DNA of 7,329 bases from Lachnospiraceae bacterium (GTDB lineage Bacteria; Bacillota_A; Clostridia; Lachnospirales; Lachnospiraceae): positions 1 to 7,329 of the forward strand of contig VSOD01000211.1 in NCBI GenBank assembly GCA_009774655.1, written 5' to 3'. Positions 1 to 5,496 of this stretch are shown piece after piece. Positions within the stretch are counted from its first letter, which is position 1; each line of letters opens with the position of its first letter. The notes under the pieces were generated by a model. It was given only the letters and a program-made list of their open reading frames with translations. It was not told where the DNA came from and ran no database searches. The translations under genes and the position numbers were made by a program.

Positions 1-174
1 CACGTCGCCGCCTGTCGTCTCCAGTGCGCCGGAGAGGATCTTTAAGAAAGTGGACTTGCCGGCGCCGTTGGCGCCGATCAGGCCGTAGCAGTTTCCTTCC
101 GTGAATTTGATATTAACGTCTTCGAAGAGCGCTTTTTTTCCTACGCGTAGTGTTACGTTGTTTGCTTGAATCAT
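1..174 (-). CDS. ABC-F family ATPase, YbiT-like (N-terminal part, runs off the window)
   Basis: Only the first 58 codons are present; the gene continues beyond base 1. The translation begins MIQANNVTLRVGKKALFEDV and carries a Walker A motif, GANGAGKST, at residues 34-42 inside the context YGLIGANGAGKSTFLKIL. That context closely matches the N-terminus of E. coli YbiT as I recall it. ABC-F proteins are soluble tandem ATPases without membrane domains that bind the ribosomal E-site region and act as translation factors or antibiotic-protection proteins; YbiT is a housekeeping-type member. The ATG at 172-174 is preceded by AGAGGG about 6 nt upstream, and the promoter is at 225-252. The gene is divergent from the tRNA-Leu gene. 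The second ATPase domain and interdomain linker are outside the window, so a role in resistance rather than housekeeping cannot be excluded. The family is sure; the subfamily is likely. Confidence 0.9.
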   Translation of the reverse strand, partial: MIQANNVTLRVGKKALFEDVNIKFTEGNCYGLIGANGAGKSTFLKILSGALETTGGDV

Positions 175-224
175 GTTAAACCCTCTGTTTTTCTGTGTTT
201 TTTATATGTGTTGCAGTCCATTCT

Positions 225-252
225 ATTATACACAAACAGCTTGAAGTTTCAA
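225..252 (-). promoter_or_regulatory. Sigma-A-type promoter for the ABC-F gene
   Basis: On the minus strand there is a -35 TTGAAA (complement of 247-252), a 16-bp spacer and a perfect -10 TATAAT (complement of 225-230). Transcription would start near base 218, giving a leader of roughly 45 nt before the ATG at 174. The -35 lies inside the inverted repeat CTTGAA-GT-TTCAAG at 240-253. Confidence 0.75.
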
Positions 253-253
253 G
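240..253. repeat. Perfect 14-bp inverted repeat over the ABC-F -35 box
   Basis: CTTGAA (240-245), GT, TTCAAG (248-253) is a perfect 6-2-6 dyad that covers the -35 hexamer of the ABC-F promoter. Its position would suit a repressor operator, but no regulator is identifiable and so short a palindrome can arise by chance. Confidence 0.3.
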
Positions 254-334
254 GAGAAAACACGGTTTACTCACTTTTCTTAGAAGAGGTGTTTGCGGAG
301 CGGAAAAGTTTTTCGAAAAAATTGAAGAAAAGTG

Positions 335-363
335 TTGACATTATTCGCTAAAGGCATTAGAAT
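335..363 (+). promoter_or_regulatory. Strong sigma-A promoter for tRNA-Leu
   Basis: A consensus -35 TTGACA (335-340), a 17-bp spacer and a -10 TAGAAT (358-363) lie just upstream of the tRNA gene at 375. Transcription would start around 370, so the 5' leader is only a few bases long. A near-consensus promoter fits a stable RNA gene. Confidence 0.85.
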
Positions 364-374
364 AATATTTGTTC

Positions 375-458
375 GCAGGAATGGCGGAATTGGCAGACGC
401 GCACGGTTCAGGTCCGTGTGGTAGCAATACCATGAGAGTTCAAGTCTCTTTTCCTGCA
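375..458 (+). tRNA. tRNA-Leu (anticodon CAG)
   Basis: A complete class II tRNA of 84 nt. The acceptor stem is GCAGGAA (375-381) with TTCCTGC (451-457) and discriminator A458. The anticodon stem CACGG/CCGTG (402-406/414-418) encloses the loop TTCAGGT with anticodon CAG at 409-411, which reads CUG. The long variable arm has a GGTA/TACC stem. The T arm GAGAG-TTCAAGT-CTCTT (434-450) has one G-U pair. The bases after the discriminator are CG, so the 3' CCA is not encoded and must be added by a CCA-adding nucleotidyltransferase. The gene stands alone with its own promoter and terminator. CTG is frequent in the neighbouring genes, which fits the need for this isoacceptor. Confidence 0.97.
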
Positions 459-464
459 CGATTT

Positions 465-498
465 AAAAAAGATATCGCATCATGCGATATCTTTTTTT
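465..498 (+). terminator. Intrinsic terminator after tRNA-Leu
   Basis: A perfect 9-bp stem, GATATCGCA (471-479) with TGCGATATC (483-491), closes a 3-nt loop and is followed by seven T (492-498). Six A at 465-470 can pair with the T run and lengthen the stem. It starts 7 nt after the tRNA 3' end and separates the tRNA from the next promoter. Confidence 0.93.
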
Positions 499-507
499 AA
501 AGTTCTT

Positions 508-536
508 TTGCTTTTTCCCGATGAGTATGATAGAAT
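508..536 (+). promoter_or_regulatory. Candidate promoter for the GerMN lipoprotein operon
   Basis: TTGCTT (508-513), a 17-bp spacer and TAGAAT (531-536) form a reasonable sigma-A-type promoter. An overlapping TATAAC at 535-540 is a possible alternative -10. It sits immediately after the tRNA terminator and about 50 nt before the probable start codon at 590. A sporulation sigma factor cannot be excluded by eye. Confidence 0.6.
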
Positions 537-589
537 ATAACCCTGTTTAGACGAACTTTTGACTAAGAGAGTCTTTGGGAGGGATAAGA

Positions 590-1540
590 TTGAAAAAGGT
601 AGGAAGAGCGGCGGCTGTGGCGGCCGTCATGGCAGTACTTTTGTCGGCCTGCGGAACTCTGGCGGGCGGACGGGTGGACTCCGGTGAGATCGTGGTGCCG
701 GAGATGTCTTCGGAGGATCTGCTGGTCAGTTCTCTGGAGCTGCTTTTGGAGGAGGAAGAAGTGCCGAAAGAGGCGCGGGATCTCACGGAAGCGGAGCAGG
801 AGCTGCATCAGGGCGCTGAGGAGCAGGCGGAAGAACAGGTGGAAGAGGAAGCGGACAAGGATGAACAGGAACGTGTTCCGGCAGAGAATGAAGCGGTGAT
901 CTTCTATGGTAATGCCGGTTCTTATGATCTGAACAGAGAGATCGTCCCGATCGGGGAGAAGACAGCGGAGGAGCTGGTGGATGCGCTGGCGCGGCACAAT
1001 ATCATGTCTTTGGACACGAAGGTGCTTTCCTTTGAGGAGAAGGAGGAGGACGGGGAGCAGATACTGCATCTGGATCTCTCCAAAGCGGCTGGCGAGTACC
1101 TAAAGACCATGTCCAGGGAGGCGGAATGTATCATCCTTGCCTCGGTAGTGAATACTTTTCTGGAAAACTATGAGGCCGACGGGGTTTTCATCGCAGTGAA
1201 CGGCAAACCGCTGACAACCAAAAATGCGGAGTATCCATATGCGTTGAAGCGCTGCACACCGGAGGAACTGCTGGAGAAGAGTGGCCTTTCGGGGACGGGG
1301 GAGAAGTCCGGACAGGAAGATGCGCAGACAGAACAGGAAGAGCAGGAGAAAGAGCCGGAAGCACAGGAAGCCGGTGGAAAACCGGAGGTCCAGGAAGAAC
1401 CGGAAACGCAGGGAGAGTCGGAAGCGCAGGAAACGCCGGAAGCCAGGGCGGAACAGCCTGCGAAGCGGGCAACTGAGTCAGGGGATGAACCGGAGGCGGA
1501 TAAGCCGGAGCCTGACACGGAAGCCAGGGCAGGGCAGTAA
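590..1540 (+). CDS. GerMN-domain lipoprotein with acidic low-complexity linker and tail
   Basis: The start chosen is TTG at 590, because GGAGGG (578-583) lies 6 nt upstream and the protein then begins MKKVGRAAA. An in-frame TTG at 575 precedes that ribosome binding site and is unlikely. The product is 316 aa. A lipoprotein signal peptide ends in the lipobox LSAC with Cys21, so the protein should be lipid-anchored on the outer face of the membrane. Residues 45-100 are a Glu-rich linker. Residues about 101-216 look like a GerMN domain (EAVIFYGN... LNREIVPI... EELVDAL... LDLSKAAGEYL... VVNTFLENYEADGVFIAVNG). From about residue 240 to the end the chain is rich in Glu, Gln, Pro and Ala with PEAQE-like repeats. 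GerMN domains occur in GerM and other envelope proteins of spore formers and are thought to support extracytoplasmic protein assembly. The gene probably forms an operon with the next one, 41 bp downstream. The domain call is good; the cellular role is open. Confidence 0.8.
   Translation: MKKVGRAAAVAAVMAVLLSACGTLAGGRVDSGEIVVPEMSSEDLLVSSLELLLEEEEVPKEARDLTEAEQELHQGAEEQAEEQVEEEADKDEQERVPAENEAVIFYGNAGSYDLNREIVPIGEKTAEELVDALARHNIMSLDTKVLSFEEKEEDGEQILHLDLSKAAGEYLKTMSREAECIILASVVNTFLENYEADGVFIAVNGKPLTTKNAEYPYALKRCTPEELLEKSGLSGTGEKSGQEDAQTEQEEQEKEPEAQEAGGKPEVQEEPETQGESEAQETPEARAEQPAKRATESGDEPEADKPEPDTEARAGQ
1322..1537 (+). repeat. Imperfect low-complexity repeat encoding the Glu/Gln/Pro/Ala-rich tail
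   Basis: The 3' quarter of the lipoprotein gene is made of degenerate purine-rich units such as GGAAGCxCAGGAA and GGAAGCCAGG (near 1358, 1420, 1438 and 1519). They encode PEAQE-, SEAQE- and PEARA-like segments. Such tracts often vary in length between strains through slippage or unequal recombination. The units are too degenerate to give a fixed period. Confidence 0.45.
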
Positions 1541-1581
1541 ACAGGAAGACAGAAGAAGAGCAGACAGAAAAGAGGGATATC

Positions 1582-2211
1582 ATGGCGAAGGTCAGCGAGC
1601 GGGAACAGCTTATTTTTGATGTGACACAGACAGAGTGGGAGATGTTTCAGCATGTTTATAATACCGGCGGCAGGGCTTCCTGTCAGGACGATCCGGATAC
1701 TTTTTTCAAGATGCGGATGAGCCAGTGGATGGTGTATTCCGACGCGGTGCTTCACAGCTATCTGGAAGACTGTAAGCGTGCATGTGAGGAAGGCAGGAAT
1801 CTTCTGTTCGAGAAATACGGCAGGATGATGGAGAGTACTTTTCCGGAGGAATATGAGGCGATCAAGGAGCATCTGCCCGATGTGTCGGAGAAGAAAGAGA
1901 TCGTGGAGAAGATCGTCCGGATCAATCTGGAGTGGGACAAAGAGATGATGCAGGAGTACCCGAATCTCAGAAACAGAGGCAGGGTGCTGACGACGGCGGA
2001 GGACGGCATCATGGCAGGTTCCTCCATGGAAAGCTATCTGCGCGGTGAATTGCTGTCCTTTTCGATGGAAACGCTCGCGCTGATCTGGCAGGAGACGGAA
2101 GCGGCCTATGAGAAAGGCGAAAGCCTGTTAAAACAGACCATCGCCAATGAAACGCTTTTCTACGGGTATCAGTCCCTTGAGGAAGCGGAACTAAAACACG
2201 CACAGGTTTAA
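1582..2211 (+). CDS. DUF4125-like protein of unknown function
   Basis: A 209-aa soluble protein without a signal peptide or membrane segments. It looks mostly alpha-helical and is rich in Glu, Met and aromatic residues. The segments EWEMFQ (18-23), GGRASCQDD (29-37), MSQW (46-49), EKYGRMME (77-84), TTAEDG (137-142) and SYLRGEL (151-157) resemble the conserved blocks I recall for DUF4125, a family common in Clostridia and without an assigned activity. The conserved Cys34, Asp36 and Asp37 and the TAEDG segment might mark an active or binding site, but that is a guess. The ATG at 1582 has AGAGGG about 5 nt upstream. The gene follows the GerMN lipoprotein by 41 bp on the same strand with no terminator between, so co-transcription is likely. 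The lipoprotein is exported and this protein should be cytosolic, so a shared pathway is not implied. The transcript ends at the hairpin at 2284-2316. Confidence 0.75.
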   Translation: MAKVSEREQLIFDVTQTEWEMFQHVYNTGGRASCQDDPDTFFKMRMSQWMVYSDAVLHSYLEDCKRACEEGRNLLFEKYGRMMESTFPEEYEAIKEHLPDVSEKKEIVEKIVRINLEWDKEMMQEYPNLRNRGRVLTTAEDGIMAGSSMESYLRGELLSFSMETLALIWQETEAAYEKGESLLKQTIANETLFYGYQSLEEAELKHAQV

Positions 2212-2270
2212 GGTAAGAAAGATATCTTTTTATAGTTAACGACGTTAGAAATTTCGTTTACTCTAACATA

Positions 2271-2975
2271 TCAGAAATGCAGGCGTCTGCGCACTTCGTT
2301 GCGCAGGCGTTTTTTTGCCAGTATGGTGATGAGGGCGAAGTCGATGATCACGCATACGGTCAGAACCACAGCCGACCAGGTGATACGGTATGGGCGCTCT
2401 AACAGGCGCTTGATCAACAGTTCCAGAGAGACGCAGAAGAACGGTATCTCCACGAACAGGCACAGAGAGCCGGACAGGATCGTGAGCGGAAAGAAACGTG
2501 AGAGTAACGGGAAGCATTCCGCGCAGACTGTCAGGATCGCGACGAGGGGCAGGCCCAGCTGCCAGAACCACACGTGGGAGGAGGACAGGAAGCTGATCAG
2601 GTAGAGATAGACCGCTACCGACACTCCGTCGGCCAGCAGGGAGATGTAGATCGGCGTCCTGCTGTAAAAGATGGCCGGAAAAGTGAACACAAAGAGACAG
2701 ATGCAGCACCCGATCACGGCCAGAGACCAGAGCGAGGAGTCGAACACCAGCAGGTTTAACAGCAGGCAGGTTATGCTGGTAGCCGACAGGACTACGGACA
2801 GCAGAATGCCCAGATCTTTTCTTTTTACCACTTCCACCTGTCCTTTGTTCGTGGGATAGGGGGAGGGCGGAAGTGCTTTGTTCTGTTCGACGGGATTGAT
2901 AACAGGTGTATGGCAAAGAGGACATTCCTGTAAGGATTTCTCCAGCTCTACACCGCAGTTTACACAATATGACAT
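2271..2975 (-). CDS. Zinc-ribbon, multi-pass membrane protein (DUF6320-like)
   Basis: A 234-aa protein starting MSYCVNCGVE. Residues 4-21 form a zinc ribbon (C4-x2-C7 and C18-x2-C21), followed by a Pro-rich cytosolic linker with NPVEQ at 27-31. Six hydrophobic helices follow at about 55-78, 81-104, 107-130, 134-157, 162-184 and 198-220, and the C-terminus is basic (KKRLRNEVRRRLHF). The architecture and sequence match what I recall of DUF6320, which has no assigned function. The ribbon should be cytosolic and may bind a partner or metal. GAGGAG lies 10 nt upstream of the ATG at 2973-2975, slightly far but usable. The gene begins 50 bp after the acyltransferase stop on the same strand, so the two very likely share a transcript. 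The last codons overlap the terminator of the convergent operon. I see no clear terminator for this transcript at 2212-2270. Confidence 0.78.
   Translation of the reverse strand: MSYCVNCGVELEKSLQECPLCHTPVINPVEQNKALPPSPYPTNKGQVEVVKRKDLGILLSVVLSATSITCLLLNLLVFDSSLWSLAVIGCCICLFVFTFPAIFYSRTPIYISLLADGVSVAVYLYLISFLSSSHVWFWQLGLPLVAILTVCAECFPLLSRFFPLTILSGSLCLFVEIPFFCVSLELLIKRLLERPYRITWSAVVLTVCVIIDFALITILAKKRLRNEVRRRLHF
2284..2316 (+). terminator. Intrinsic terminator for the lipoprotein/DUF4125 operon, inside the opposing gene
   Basis: A 10-bp stem, CGTCTGCGCA (2284-2293) with TGCGCAGGCG (2300-2309) including one G-U pair, closes a CTTCGT loop and is followed by seven T (2310-2316). It lies 73 nt after the stop of the plus-strand gene. 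It also falls within the last codons of the convergent minus-strand gene, where the same bases encode a basic C-terminal tail. In the minus direction the T run lies upstream of the hairpin, so it should not stop that transcript. Confidence 0.88.
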
Positions 2976-3008
2976 ATCGTTTCAGCTCCTCTCATATGGA
3001 TGATTTCA

Positions 3009-3021
3009 AGTACGAAGTACT
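3009..3021 (-). other. Short inverted repeat between acyltransferase and DUF6320-like gene
   Basis: AGTAC-GAA-GTACT is a 5-3-5 dyad in the 50-bp gap between the two genes. As RNA it could form a small hairpin after the acyltransferase stop codon, possibly affecting mRNA decay or relative expression. There is no T tract, so it is not an intrinsic terminator. Weak evidence. Confidence 0.25.
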
Positions 3022-3025
3022 AATT

Positions 3026-4372
3026 TTATGTCCGGTCTTCCAGACTGCGGTTGCTCTCGATCTTCACGTGGATGCCGTCCTGCACCAGCTTCCGGAAGAA
3101 GTAACGTTCCACGTCGGCCTCCACGATGCTGCTGGCGAAGTTGATGGTCAGCACGTCTTCGAAACTGATGATGGCGCAGTTGGTGCGGGACGAAAAGGGC
3201 TGTCCCATGTAGATATCGAACCGCTCGATAAAGGGTTTCATATCCGGCGGGACATGCAGGGCGCCCATATTGGTCAGGCCGGCGGAGGAATTTTTGTCCT
3301 GCACTCTGGTATAGAAGGTACGCACCACCAGATCTTTGATGAAAAGGGGAACCACGCGGATCAGCGGGTTGCGCTGGGTGGCGGCGTTGGTGGTGATATC
3401 GCCCCGCAGGAATTTATCGTTGATATAATAACGCATGTAATGGTGGATGTGCTCCACGATCTCTTCAAATTGATACTCACCGAGCCGGGGGTCGATGGAG
3501 GGATATACCATGGTGATGAAATTGCGCAGCGTCTTCGAGGGGAAGAAGCGGCGCAGATTAACCGGCATGGCGATCCTCACCGGGCGCAGCCGTATATGGA
3601 AATCTGCGTTCTGCTTCTGCAGCAGGGCGTAGAGTAATACCGCATTCAGATATTCCGTGATGCTGGCATGATACCGCTTCGCCACGGCCATGACTTCCTG
3701 CACGGACAGTATGCCGTCTATGATATTCAGGGTATAGAAAGGCTCCTTCGTGCCGCGCACCCGGTAGGTCTTTTCCGCAGGGCGGGGCGGACAGAACTGG
3801 GCGTTGGCATACCGCATGTAGGCGTCCTCCAGCTCTTCCGGATTTGGGGAGGAATCAATGTCGAGCACGAACCCTTCCGGCTTTACGGGATGGCCCAGCA
3901 GTCCCAGATAGACGGCGGTCAGTGTCTGCAGAAGGCACATGCCGCCGGTGCCGTCGCCGAGGCTGTGGTGGGCTTCCAGCGAGATGCGCCGGTCGTAGTA
4001 GTAGACCCTGATAAGATAACGATTGTTACCCTTAAAGGGCATCGGCATACAGGGGTTCTTGATATCCTCCAGGACGTAGGGGCCGGGTCTGTTATTGGGC
4101 TCCAGATAACGCCAGAACAGACCCTTGCGGATCGCCACCTTATAGGTAGGGAACCGGGGCAGCGTCCTGTCCAGTGCCGTCTGCAGAAGAACGGGGTCGA
4201 TCTTCTCTTTTAACATAACGGACAGACGGTAGACGGAAGAGAAGTCTCGCCGCTGCAGCGTCGGATAGACGATGGCAGACAGATCCAGCTTGTACCAGAC
4301 ATCCTTCCTGATGCGCGCGGGTATACCGGGTTGTTTTCTGGTTTGGGTTTTTATTCCTGGACGTTCTGCCAT
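3026..4372 (-). CDS. Condensation/alcohol-acetyltransferase-like acyltransferase
   Basis: A 448-aa protein with the catalytic signature HHSLGDG at residues 135-141, matching HHxxxDG of the chloramphenicol-acetyltransferase-like superfamily (NRPS condensation domains, PapA-type and alcohol acetyltransferases, BAHD enzymes). The second His is expected to be the general base and the Asp structural. Other family-like parts are an N-terminal segment with a Tyr-Pro-rich first strand (about 25-90), PVNLRRFFPSKTLRNF (270-285) and LTNMG (366-370) near the second half of the active-site tunnel. I find no DFGWG motif of plant BAHD enzymes. These enzymes move an acyl group from CoA or a carrier protein to a hydroxyl or amine; the substrate here cannot be read from sequence. 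It is a single-domain enzyme, with no adenylation or carrier domain nearby. The ATG at 4370-4372 has AGGAGG 11 nt upstream. It heads an operon with the zinc-ribbon membrane protein and is divergent from an esterase-like hydrolase. Confidence 0.82.
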   Translation of the reverse strand: MAERPGIKTQTRKQPGIPARIRKDVWYKLDLSAIVYPTLQRRDFSSVYRLSVMLKEKIDPVLLQTALDRTLPRFPTYKVAIRKGLFWRYLEPNNRPGPYVLEDIKNPCMPMPFKGNNRYLIRVYYYDRRISLEAHHSLGDGTGGMCLLQTLTAVYLGLLGHPVKPEGFVLDIDSSPNPEELEDAYMRYANAQFCPPRPAEKTYRVRGTKEPFYTLNIIDGILSVQEVMAVAKRYHASITEYLNAVLLYALLQKQNADFHIRLRPVRIAMPVNLRRFFPSKTLRNFITMVYPSIDPRLGEYQFEEIVEHIHHYMRYYINDKFLRGDITTNAATQRNPLIRVVPLFIKDLVVRTFYTRVQDKNSSAGLTNMGALHVPPDMKPFIERFDIYMGQPFSSRTNCAIISFEDVLTINFASSIVEADVERYFFRKLVQDGIHVKIESNRSLEDRT

Positions 4373-4440
4373 AGGTGGTAAGGCCTCCTGCTCTCTTGAT
4401 GATAAAATGTCTCGTAAAAAGTTTCGTATGGTGCCGCAAT

Positions 4441-4500
4441 ATTTCTTTTAAAGTATCATATCATAAATCCGGCATTTTATGTTACTATATTTATATCATG
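4441..4500. promoter_or_regulatory. AT-rich divergent promoter region
   Basis: The 206 bp between the acyltransferase and hydrolase genes must hold the start signals of both. The stretch 4441-4500 is markedly AT-rich compared with its surroundings. It contains a -10-like TATGATAC on the minus strand (within 4453-4465) and TATATT/TATATC on the plus strand (about 4485-4497). I could not find convincing -35 boxes at 16-18 bp from either, so the exact promoters are not assigned and an activator may be needed. Confidence 0.4.
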
Positions 4501-4518
4501 CAGTATGGATGAGTTACC

Positions 4519-4543
4519 GTTTACGGCCGGTTGGTCCGTAGAC
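4519..4543 (+). other. Hairpin in the 5' leader of the hydrolase gene
   Basis: GTTTACGG (4519-4526) pairs with CCGTAGAC (4536-4543), giving 8 bp with one G-U pair around a 9-nt loop. It lies downstream of the AT-rich promoter region and 20 nt before the ribosome binding site at 4564-4570. It could be an mRNA leader structure or a DNA operator. It lacks a T tract and does not sequester the ribosome binding site. Confidence 0.35.
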
Positions 4544-4578
4544 TGCAACGTTGAGGATAAGATAAGGAGGACAGCCCT

Positions 4579-5496
4579 ATGGCTATCTCGGAGAAACGAA
4601 ACGCTAACCTGATGAATCTGATCAAACGGATGCACGGTGTAGTGGAAAATGCGGATATTGAGAAACACAGGCAGTCACAGAATCATTTCGGGGCGCTGCT
4701 GGGGAACAGTAAGGATGTGCTGATCGAGGATGTCAGCATCCGGGATCATCCTTCGGCGGGAGAGATCCTGCAGGGAGAATGGGTCTATGTAAACCGGGCG
4801 CATATGAAGAAATACGTGATCCTCTACTGTCACGGCGGCGGTTATTCTACGGGCAGCAGGGTCTATGCGAGGACGCTGACAACCAAACTTGCCATGTCCA
4901 CATCCATGGATGTGCTGAGCTTCGACTACCGGCTGGCGCCGGAACATCCCTATCCGGCGGCCACGGAGGATGCCATGAAGGTGTGGAATTATCTGATGCT
5001 TTTAGGGTACGGCGCCAGAGACGTGATCCTGGCCGGAGATTCCGCGGGAGGGAATCTGGCCCTGTCGCTGGCACTGCAGCTCAAGGCGCAGAAGCGCCTT
5101 CTGCCAAGGGGCCTTATTCTGATGTCGCCCTGGACGGACTTGACCGCCTCGGGACAGTCCCATGAGACGAAGGCGGCCATCGATCCGGTGCTCAATGCCG
5201 GGTATCTGGCGGAGATGACAGGCAACTATGCGGCTAAGGAGAAGCTGAACGATCCGTTCATCTCGCCGCTTTTTGGTGATTATGAGGGCTTTCCGCCGGT
5301 CTATATTCAGGTCGGGGAGAATGAAGTGCTGTTGGACGACTCCGTGATGCTCTACCGCAAACTGCTGCACGCGAATGTATCCGTCAGGCTGGACAGATTC
5401 CCGGGCATGTGGCATGTCTTCCAGATGTCTCCCTTCAAGACCGCTTATGAGGCGATGGATAAGAACGCCGAATTTATTTACGATATCTGCAGATAA
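4579..5496 (+). CDS. Alpha/beta hydrolase, HSL/acetyl-esterase type
   Basis: A 305-aa enzyme of the hormone-sensitive-lipase branch of alpha/beta hydrolases. The oxyanion-hole motif HGGGYSTGS is at 85-93, the family hallmark DYRLAPEHPYPAA at 116-128 and the nucleophile elbow GDSAGG at 153-158 with Ser155. The acid is probably Asp253 or Asp254 in NEVLLDDS, and the catalytic His is His279 in GMWHVF. All catalytic parts are present and the length is normal. Such enzymes hydrolyse short- to medium-chain carboxylic esters in the cytoplasm; the natural substrate is unknown. No signal peptide is seen. The start ATG has a textbook AAGGAGG 8 nt upstream (4564-4570). It is divergent from the acyltransferase gene, which suggests coordinated handling of an acyl ester. 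No clear terminator follows, so some read-through into dgt is possible. Confidence 0.93.
   Translation: MAISEKRNANLMNLIKRMHGVVENADIEKHRQSQNHFGALLGNSKDVLIEDVSIRDHPSAGEILQGEWVYVNRAHMKKYVILYCHGGGYSTGSRVYARTLTTKLAMSTSMDVLSFDYRLAPEHPYPAATEDAMKVWNYLMLLGYGARDVILAGDSAGGNLALSLALQLKAQKRLLPRGLILMSPWTDLTASGQSHETKAAIDPVLNAGYLAEMTGNYAAKEKLNDPFISPLFGDYEGFPPVYIQVGENEVLLDDSVMLYRKLLHANVSVRLDRFPGMWHVFQMSPFKTAYEAMDKNAEFIYDICR

Noticed and set aside
166..351. A 61-codon plus-strand frame upstream of the tRNA
   Set aside because: It overlaps the start of the ABC-F gene on the other strand and both divergent promoters, has no ribosome binding site, and its product resembles no known family.
1322..1537. A CRISPR-like or tandem repeat array
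   Set aside because: The units are short, degenerate and in frame with the lipoprotein, and there are no spacers of constant length.
1168..1872. A long minus-strand frame opposite the lipoprotein and DUF4125 genes
   Set aside because: It is the shadow of two well-supported plus-strand genes. Its Ser/Cys-rich composition mirrors the GA-rich repeats, and it crosses the gene boundary.
2219..2230. AAAGATATCTTT as a terminator for the minus-strand operon
   Set aside because: It is a self-complementary 12-mer with no loop, so it cannot make a stable intrinsic hairpin, and the GTTAGA/TCTAAC pair nearby has no T tract.
2906..3637. A 243-codon plus-strand frame opposite the acyltransferase
   Set aside because: It runs antisense to the acyltransferase, which has an intact catalytic motif and a ribosome binding site. 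The frame itself has no recognisable domain.
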